Shown in pieces: positions 57,940 to 64,000 of a stretch of 64,000 bases of DNA. Positions within the stretch are counted from its first letter, which is position 1. Each line of letters begins with the position of its first letter. A program made the translations under genes and the position numbers. This DNA comes from Erysipelotrichaceae bacterium (GTDB taxonomy: Bacteria; Bacillota_I; Bacilli_A; Erysipelotrichales; Erysipelotrichaceae): the NCBI GenBank assembly GCA_017404205.1, contig JAFRCV010000008.1:62001-126000 (forward strand). The letters are read 5' to 3'. Under the pieces are notes generated by a model, which was given only the letters and a program-made list of their open reading frames with translations, ran no database searches and had not been told where the DNA came from.

Positions 57940-59383
57940 TTTTAAAGGAATTAAATTTAAAACCTGGTTATATTTCTTTATTTTTTCAATAGTGATACTA
58001 TCGCTTTTGGGCTTTTTATTAGTCGCTTTTATTAAGCCATATTATCGTGAAAACCGAATTGAAACAATCGATATTTTAGTTGATAAAATTGAAAACGACT
58101 TAATTAATCGAGAAAAAAATGAAGAGGGAATTGAAGAAACAAATCGCTTATTAGCTGGCAATAATGTTTGTGCCATTATTTATAATCAAAACGCAAGATC
58201 AATATATCAAACCGATTCACTTGGCGAACTTTGTATGTTAGATGAACAAATCAATATTGAAGGCGAGAATGTCATTGTTAATAAGGAGTCTATTAAAATA
58301 ATTGATATTTTAAATAGATATAATTTGCTAAATATAAGTGTTATATCACCAATTACTGGCAACGAAATGCTTTTATATGGAAAAAAGATCACAAATAATC
58401 TAGCAAATTATTATTTAATTATTAATACTCCTCTAGAATTGCTAGAATCATATATTGATTTTATTCTAAATCAGTATTTATTATTATCTATCTTTATTAT
58501 TATATTGGCGCTTGTGATTGCATTTTTATTAGCAAGCCGCATAACCTCACCGATATTAAAAATGCGAAAAGAAGCTAATAAATTAGCTGATGGCAATTAC
58601 AATGTCCATTTTAAAGAAAAAGATTCTTATACCGAAATTAATGATCTAGCTAATACACTTGATTATGCGACTTTAAAGCTATCAAAAGTTGATGAATTAA
58701 GAAAAGACTTAGTTGCAAATGTATCTCATGATATTAAAACACCTTTAACTGTCATTAAATCATATGCTGAAATGATTAAAGATATTTCTGGTGATGATCC
58801 TATAAAAAGAAATGAACATTTGGATGTTATTGTTCAAGAAAGTGAATATTTGACAAGATTAATTAATGACATGCAAGAGTATTCAAAGATGCAAGCTGGA
58901 TATATTGAACTTAAAAAAACCAATTTTGATTTACAAGAAGTTGTTAATAATGTCTGTGATTTATTGGAAAGTTTAATAGTTGAAAAAAATATTGAATTAA
59001 TTAAAAATATTAAAAGTGTAATTGTTTACGCTGATGAATTAAAGATTTCACAAGTTGTATACAATTTTGTATCTAATGCTATAAAGCATTCTAATGATAA
59101 TGGAAAAATCATCATAAATATCATCGATAATGAAAACTCAGTGCGCTTAGAAGTTATAGATAATGGTGAAGGAATATCTAAAGAAGCTCTTCCATATGTG
59201 TGGGATCGCTATTATAAAATTGATAAACAGTTCAAAAGAAATGCAAATTCTACTGGACTTGGTTTAGCAATCGCCAAAGCAATTCTTGAAGGACATAAAG
59301 CGAGTTATGGAGTTAACTCAAAAATAAAAGAAGGTTCTACTTTCTATTTTGAATTGTCAAAGGATTATGAAGATTATGAATGA
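57929..59383 (+). CDS. sensor histidine kinase
   Basis: 484 residues starting with TTG at 57929 inside the regulator's last codons; GGGG lies 7 bases upstream and no ATG is near. Membrane helices at about 13-35 and 180-203 flank an extracellular sensor domain of about 145 residues without recognised fold. Then HAMP (205-255), HisKA with H267 (NVSHDIKTPLTVIKSYAEMI), and HATPase with VVYNFVSNAIKHSND, IDNGEGISKEALPYVWDRYY and STGLGLAIAKAILEGH. Resembles WalK/PhoR-type kinases. Signal unknown. Confidence 0.93.
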   Translation: MKFNFKGIKFKTWLYFFIFSIVILSLLGFLLVAFIKPYYRENRIETIDILVDKIENDLINREKNEEGIEETNRLLAGNNVCAIIYNQNARSIYQTDSLGELCMLDEQINIEGENVIVNKESIKIIDILNRYNLLNISVISPITGNEMLLYGKKITNNLANYYLIINTPLELLESYIDFILNQYLLLSIFIIILALVIAFLLASRITSPILKMRKEANKLADGNYNVHFKEKDSYTEINDLANTLDYATLKLSKVDELRKDLVANVSHDIKTPLTVIKSYAEMIKDISGDDPIKRNEHLDVIVQESEYLTRLINDMQEYSKMQAGYIELKKTNFDLQEVVNNVCDLLESLIVEKNIELIKNIKSVIVYADELKISQVVYNFVSNAIKHSNDNGKIIINIIDNENSVRLEVIDNGEGISKEALPYVWDRYYKIDKQFKRNANSTGLGLAIAKAILEGHKASYGVNSKIKEGSTFYFELSKDYEDYE

Positions 59384-60029
59384 TTATCTAAAATATATAA
59401 ATTATCCATTTATTCAAAACGATGCTGTATTTAAGATAAATACCGATACAGCAATTTTAGGGATGTTTCTTGAAGATTTACATAAAAAAACAGTTCTTGA
59501 TATTGGAACTGGTTCCGGTGCTTTATTGTTATATGCCCATTATCATAATGCTGGAAAATTAATTGGCATTGATATACAAGATGAAGCATTAAAACTTGCA
59601 CAAATTAATATTTCTAGATATAGCGATAATTTTGAATTAATAAACTGTTCTATCCAAGAACTTAAGATTGATCCTGTTGATGTAATTATCTGTAATCCTC
59701 CATTTTTTGAAATTGGAAATTTAAGGAAATCTGACAATTGGAATAAAGCTATGTTTGAAAAAACTATGCCATTAGATGATATGTTTAAGGGCATACGCAA
59801 TAATTTAAAGGACAATGGTGAAGCATATATTCTTTATCCTGCTGAAAGATTTCCAGAATTTTATCAATCTTGTCTAAAACATAAAATGAAAATCATGAAA
59901 ATTCAATTTGTATATGATGAAAAAAGGCCATATGCAAATCGCTTTGTCGCTAAGTTAAAGATTGGTCCTTTTAAAAAACTTAAAGTATTAAAACCATTAA
60001 TTATTAAAAATGGTAATTTTCTTTATTAA
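59376..60029 (+). CDS. tRNA1(Val) adenine-N6 methyltransferase-like (TrmN6/YabB family)
   Basis: 217 residues from 59376 (MNDYLKYINYPFIQNDAVFK); an in-frame ATG at 59367 is possible. SAM-binding motif TVLDIGTGSGALLLYAHY, acidic loop GIDIQDEALKLAQIN, and the N6-adenine catalytic motif NPPFFEIGN. The pattern FKINTDTAILGMF near the start is typical of the family that methylates A37 of tRNA-Val. It overlaps the kinase gene by 8 bases, hence coupled to it. No GIY-YIG/RsmI pair follows, unlike in bacilli. Confidence 0.85.
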   Translation: MNDYLKYINYPFIQNDAVFKINTDTAILGMFLEDLHKKTVLDIGTGSGALLLYAHYHNAGKLIGIDIQDEALKLAQINISRYSDNFELINCSIQELKIDPVDVIICNPPFFEIGNLRKSDNWNKAMFEKTMPLDDMFKGIRNNLKDNGEAYILYPAERFPEFYQSCLKHKMKIMKIQFVYDEKRPYANRFVAKLKIGPFKKLKVLKPLIIKNGNFLY

Positions 60030-60078
60030 TATAATCTTAATTGCTATTGTTATATAATTTTATTAAGGAGGTAATAAT

Positions 60079-60990
60079 ATGATTTTATATGTTATTATTG
60101 CTATTTTAGTTATAGTTTTATTTTTAGGGCTACGTATTGTTCCAGAATCTTATGCATTTGTTGTTGAAAGATTAGGAAAATATTATACGGTATTAAATCC
60201 AGGTTTACATTTTATTGTTCCAATTCTTGATAAAGTAAGAAGAAGAGTTTTATTAAAGGAACAAGTTGCTGACTTTGCACCTCAACCAGTTATCACAAAA
60301 GATAATGTTACGATGCAAATTGATTCTGTTGTATATTTTAAAGTTTCTGAGCCTCGTCTTTATACATATGGTGTTGAAAATCCTATTATGGCAATGGAGA
60401 ACTTAACGGCAACAACATTACGTAATATTATTGGTGATTTAACTCTTGATGAAACATTAACTTCTAGAGATCGTATTAATTCACAAATGCTTGCGATAAT
60501 TGATGAAGCTACTGATGCTTGGGGTATAAGAGTTAACCGTGTTGAACTTAAAAACATTCAACCTCCAACTGCTATAAGAGATGCAATGGAAAAACAAATG
60601 AAGGCTGAAAGAGAAAAACGTGCTGCAATTCTAACTGCTGAAGGTGAAAAACAATCTATGATTCTTAAAGCCGAAGGTACAAAAGAATCTGCGGTATTAA
60701 ATGCCGAAGCTAAAAAACAAGCTACAATTTTAGCTGCTGAAGCTGAAAAAGAAAAAGAAGTTAAAGAAGCAGAAGGTAAGGCTGAAGCTATTAGACTTGT
60801 GCATGTCGCAAAAGCTGAAGGTTTAAAAGCTTTAAAAGAAGCTGGTGCTAATGATGAAGTTATTAAACTAAAGAGTTTAGAAACAATGGAAAAAGTAGCT
60901 GATGGTCAATCAACAAAAATAATTATCCCATCTGACTTACAAAATCTTGCAGGTCTTGTTTCAACAATTAAAGAAGTAGGCAAAGAATAG
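60079..60990 (+). CDS. SPFH/stomatin-like membrane protein
   Basis: 303 residues: an N-terminal hydrophobic helix (2-18), then the SPFH domain (about 20-200; VPESYAFVVERLGKYYTVLN, GLHFIVPILDKVRRRV, TLRNIIGDLTLDETLTSRD and GIRVNRVELKNIQPP), and a long coiled coil with Ala/Glu-rich repeats (about 185-275, AAILTAEGEKQSMILKAEG). It closes with KIIIPSDLQNLAG. Stomatin-like proteins form membrane rings and scaffold proteases. AAGGAGG precedes it. The usual NfeD-type partner is missing; a small unknown protein follows. Confidence 0.93.
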   Translation: MILYVIIAILVIVLFLGLRIVPESYAFVVERLGKYYTVLNPGLHFIVPILDKVRRRVLLKEQVADFAPQPVITKDNVTMQIDSVVYFKVSEPRLYTYGVENPIMAMENLTATTLRNIIGDLTLDETLTSRDRINSQMLAIIDEATDAWGIRVNRVELKNIQPPTAIRDAMEKQMKAEREKRAAILTAEGEKQSMILKAEGTKESAVLNAEAKKQATILAAEAEKEKEVKEAEGKAEAIRLVHVAKAEGLKALKEAGANDEVIKLKSLETMEKVADGQSTKIIIPSDLQNLAGLVSTIKEVGKE

Positions 60991-60991
60991 A

Positions 60992-61264
60992 ATGGTTGTT
61001 GTAATTCCAATACTTGTTTATTTTCTTTTAATGGCATTTATCATTACTTTAGCTAAAAAAAGTCAAAAAAGAAGAATTGTTTTATCTGATGATGGCCATG
61101 AAGTTAAGCAAAGTGAAGATTTGACTTGTGAAACAAAAGAGGGTCATTGCCATCCAAAAAATAATGATTTTGGTCCTCGTTATATAGTTCATAATGAGCC
61201 ATCTGAAGGCTATGTAACTTTAAATGGTATTGTAAGAAAAATAGAAGACTGTAAAGACTTATAA
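60992..61264 (+). CDS. small membrane protein paired with SPFH protein
   Basis: 90 residues, not recognised. One N-terminal helix (about 2-20, VVVIPILVYFLLMAFIITL) and a polar cytosolic tail with Cys and His (LTCETKEGHCHP, then RKIEDCKDL at the end). It starts one base after the SPFH stop without a clear Shine-Dalgarno. Position is that of NfeD in other bacteria, but there is no NfeD OB domain. Confidence 0.6.
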   Translation: MVVVIPILVYFLLMAFIITLAKKSQKRRIVLSDDGHEVKQSEDLTCETKEGHCHPKNNDFGPRYIVHNEPSEGYVTLNGIVRKIEDCKDL

Positions 61265-61301
61265 TATTTATTATTTTTATAGTAATTTAAATATTATTTT
61301 G

Positions 61302-61310
61302 TGGTAAAAT
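61302..61310 (+). promoter_or_regulatory. extended -10 of the rplU operon
   Basis: TGG-TAAAAT; start expected near 61317, giving the L21 leader a 90-nt RNA. Confidence 0.55.
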
Positions 61311-61317
61311 ATTTAAT

Positions 61318-61393
61318 GTTGTCTCCCTATAGGGTCTCAACCGCTCAGAAAAGGTTTTAAGCATAGCACCTTTATGGCGAGTCTAAATCAAAG
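61318..61393 (+). promoter_or_regulatory. ribosomal protein L21 leader
   Basis: Structured leader directly before rplU: a CCC-TATA-GGG hairpin, then GCTCAGAAAAGG and a second arm with AAGCATAGCACCTTT. Position and start (TGTCTCCC) fit the L21 leader class of Bacillota, where L21 is thought to repress its operon. An in-frame ATG at 61374 within it is not the start of rplU. Confidence 0.65.
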
Positions 61394-61406
61394 AAAGGAG
61401 AAAATT

Positions 61407-61715
61407 ATGTACGCTATTATTGAAACTGGTGGTAAGCAACTTAAAGTTGAAGAAGGCCAAGAAATTTATGTTGAAAAATTAGATGTAAATGAAGGCGATG
61501 AATATGTCTTCGATAAAGTTGTAGCTGTTAGTAATGATGGTTTAACTCTAGGAACACCTTATGTTGATGGAGCTAAAGTTACTTGCAAAGTTGTTAAACA
61601 AGGTAAAGAGAAAAAAATCGATATCTTCAAGTACAAACAAAAGAAGGGCTCTACTCGTAAGAAACAAGGTCATCGTCAACCATATACTAAATTAACTGTT
61701 AGTAAGATTGCTTAA
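61407..61715 (+). CDS. rplU: ribosomal protein bL21
   Basis: 102 residues, 50S subunit protein. Start at 61407 ([20 protein letters not shown]) with AAAGGAG at 61394-61400. The end [20 protein letters not shown] is the conserved 23S rRNA-binding tail. Overlaps prp by one base. Part of the standard rplU-prp-rpmA cluster. Confidence 0.97.
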   Translation: MYAIIETGGKQLKVEEGQEIYVEKLDVNEGDEYVFDKVVAVSNDGLTLGTPYVDGAKVTCKVVKQGKEKKIDIFKYKQKKGSTRKKQGHRQPYTKLTVSKIA

Positions 61716-62023
61716 TGATTAAAGTTAAATACAAAATCAATGATGATAACAAAATCATATATTTAGATGTTAAAGGCCATGCTAATTATGCATTACATGG
61801 AGAAGATCTAATATGTGCATCTGCATCAAGTATTGTTTTTGGATTATTAAATGGTTTGGATGAACATAAAGATAATATTCAAATCAAAGAGTTAAAAAAT
61901 CATATTGAAGTTATAAACAACTCTAATTCAGAAATTGTATACAATTATCTTGAATTAGCCATTATTCAACTTAAGACTATTGAAGAATCTTATGCTGAAT
62001 ACATCAAAATAGAAAGGATATAA
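61715..62023 (+). CDS. prp: ribosomal-processing cysteine protease Prp
   Basis: 102 residues. Cleaves the N-terminal extension of L27. Catalytic pair H22 ([17 protein letters not shown]) and C34, at the positions known in Staphylococcus aureus Prp. Sits between rplU and rpmA, the gene of its substrate, as is usual. The rpmA product carries the cleavage motif, so substrate and protease are matched within three genes. Confidence 0.95.
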   Translation: MIKVKYKINDDNKIIYLDVKGHANYALHGEDLICASASSIVFGLLNGLDEHKDNIQIKELKNHIEVINNSNSEIVYNYLELAIIQLKTIEESYAEYIKIERI

Positions 62024-62025
62024 AT

Positions 62026-62310
62026 ATGAGATATATATTAGATATTCAATTCTTTGCTTCTAAAAAAGGTGTTGGTTCTACAAAGAACGGCCGTGATTCT
62101 CATTCTAAAAGATTGGGCGCAAAGATAGCTGATGGTCAATTTGCTACTGCTGGTTCTATTATTTATCGTCAAAGAGGAACTAAAATTCATCCTGGCACAA
62201 ATGTTAAAAAAGGTGGAGATGATACATTGTTCTGCACTTGCGATGGCGTAGTAAAATACGAACATTTAGGAAAAGACAAGAAAAAAGTTTCTTGTTATCC
62301 ACAAGCTTAA
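62026..62310 (+). CDS. rpmA: ribosomal protein bL27 with Prp-cleaved extension
   Basis: 94 residues. The N-terminal extension [11 protein letters not shown] ends at residue 11, followed by [14 protein letters not shown], the start of mature L27; the L-x-x-x-Q-F-F-A motif is the Prp site. The mature N-terminus reaches the peptidyl-transferase centre, so removal is needed for function. GERYQ-type body: [20 protein letters not shown] and CDGVVKYE. Terminator downstream. Confidence 0.97.
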   Translation: MRYILDIQFFASKKGVGSTKNGRDSHSKRLGAKIADGQFATAGSIIYRQRGTKIHPGTNVKKGGDDTLFCTCDGVVKYEHLGKDKKKVSCYPQA

Positions 62311-62312
62311 TA

Positions 62313-63662
<1,350 letters not shown>

Positions 63663-63679
63663 TGTACATTTTATATGTG

Positions 63680-63688
63680 TGTTATAAT
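63680..63688 (+). promoter_or_regulatory. extended -10 of ruvA, leaderless
   Basis: TGT-TATAAT ending 6 bases before the ATG at 63695; no Shine-Dalgarno. Confidence 0.65.
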
Positions 63689-63694
63689 CAAATT

Positions 63695-64000
63695 ATGATT
63701 GGTTTTCTAAGAGGTACTATTCATCACTTTGGATTAGATTACCTATTGATTGATGTAAACGGCGTTGGCTACCGCGTTAGTTTTTTTCACCCTGATAAAC
63801 TATCTATAGGTCAAGAAATGCTTATTTACACATATGATAATGTTCGTGAAGATGAAAGAACACTTTATGGTTTTTTAACTATTGATGAATACGATATGTT
63901 TGTAAAACTTATTTCAGTTAAAGGCTTAGGCCCTAAGATTGCTTCAAATATATTAACTGTTGCAAGTGTTGAAGCGTTAACTGAAGCTATTCAAAATGAA
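63695..64000 (+). CDS. ruvA: Holliday junction DNA helicase subunit RuvA (partial, runs off window end)
   Basis: First 102 residues of RuvA. OB domain MIGFLRGTIHHFGLDYLLID, then NGVGYRVSF and VREDERTLYGFLTIDEYDMF; the helix-hairpin-helix motif KLISVKGLGPKIASNIL binds the junction, and ALTEAI starts the next HhH. Tetramer that holds Holliday junctions for RuvB. The rest of the gene lies beyond the window. Confidence 0.95.
   Translation, partial: MIGFLRGTIHHFGLDYLLIDVNGVGYRVSFFHPDKLSIGQEMLIYTYDNVREDERTLYGFLTIDEYDMFVKLISVKGLGPKIASNILTVASVEALTEAIQNE

Noticed and set aside
61374-61406. An in-frame N-terminal extension of L21 from the ATG at 61374
   Set aside because: It lies in the structured leader; AAAGGAG precedes the ATG at 61407, and L21 proteins begin MYAIIxTGGKQ.

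Overview
The window reads as chromosomal DNA of a low-GC (about 30% by eye), Gram-positive-type fermentative member of the Bacillota. Fructose PTS, DHPPP-type MBL protein, FemAB peptidoglycan enzymes, Prp protease with an N-extended L27, CsoR, BspA-like and InlB-type surface repeats and a CIRCE/HrcA-type site all fit; a gut Erysipelotrichia-like lineage is my best guess, an inference from family content only. Genes are dense: no gap without a gene exceeds 300 bases, most convergent pairs share a hairpin terminator, and many cotranscribed genes overlap by 4-25 bases. I see no insertion sequence, phage, CRISPR array or rRNA.

Layout. 1-0.9 kb: the 5' part of a minus-strand ltrA-like gene, divergent from hsp20. 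1.1-6.5 kb: fruK-fruA fructose uptake, an Ig/InlB-repeat lipoprotein, a HAD phosphatase and ispF. 6.5-8.1 kb (minus): flavodoxin and class II aldolase. 8.1-11.3 kb: ecfA1-ecfA2-ecfT-truA. 11.3-15.7 kb: split chromate transporter, LD-carboxypeptidase-like peptidase, glpK and a CmpB-like membrane protein. 15.8-30.9 kb: a nucleoside salvage island, comprising a purine permease behind a guanine-type riboswitch, an ADP-ribosylglycohydrolase-family enzyme, a BMP-type nucleoside ABC importer, two PfkB sugar kinases, PsuG, a nucleoside phosphorylase and three nucleoside hydrolases. 31.0-37.2 kb: a 1953-residue surface protein followed directly by the remnant of a low-molecular-weight protein tyrosine phosphatase. 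37.2-40.9 kb: an adenosine-deaminase-family protein, an MBL-fold protein, an M20 amidohydrolase and a lipoprotein. 40.9-46.6 kb: tRNA-Thr abutting two FemAB-like genes, divergent from a GlpA/GlpB-like/DUF1667 redox module. 46.7-54.1 kb: csp, threonine aldolase, polysaccharide deacetylase, WYL-type regulator, ABC exporter and a copZ-csoR-ispG operon. 54.2-61.3 kb: dnaE, a two-component system, a methyltransferase and an SPFH protein. 61.3-64 kb: L21 leader, rplU-prp-rpmA, obgE and the start of ruvA.

How the genes work together. The island can import nucleosides, release bases by hydrolysis or phosphorolysis, and feed ribose or pseudouridine into central metabolism through the kinases and PsuG; the riboswitch lets guanine/hypoxanthine status control base uptake. 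FruK, FruA and aldolase form a fructose route into glycolysis, and GlpK with the GlpA-like module a glycerol route.

The most unusual signal is regulatory. About a dozen genes, including dnaE, ruvA, both femX and the divergent redox operon, have a -10 element (often extended, TGN-TATAAT) ending about 6-9 bases before the ATG and no Shine-Dalgarno, the architecture of leaderless mRNAs. Other genes, such as rplU, glpK, csp and bmp, have ordinary leaders with strong Shine-Dalgarno sites. Further points of interest are a possible RNA thermometer plus CIRCE on hsp20, a tRNA-Thr sharing a base with the femX stop codon, copper control of ispG, and an adenosine deaminase with two active-site substitutions.
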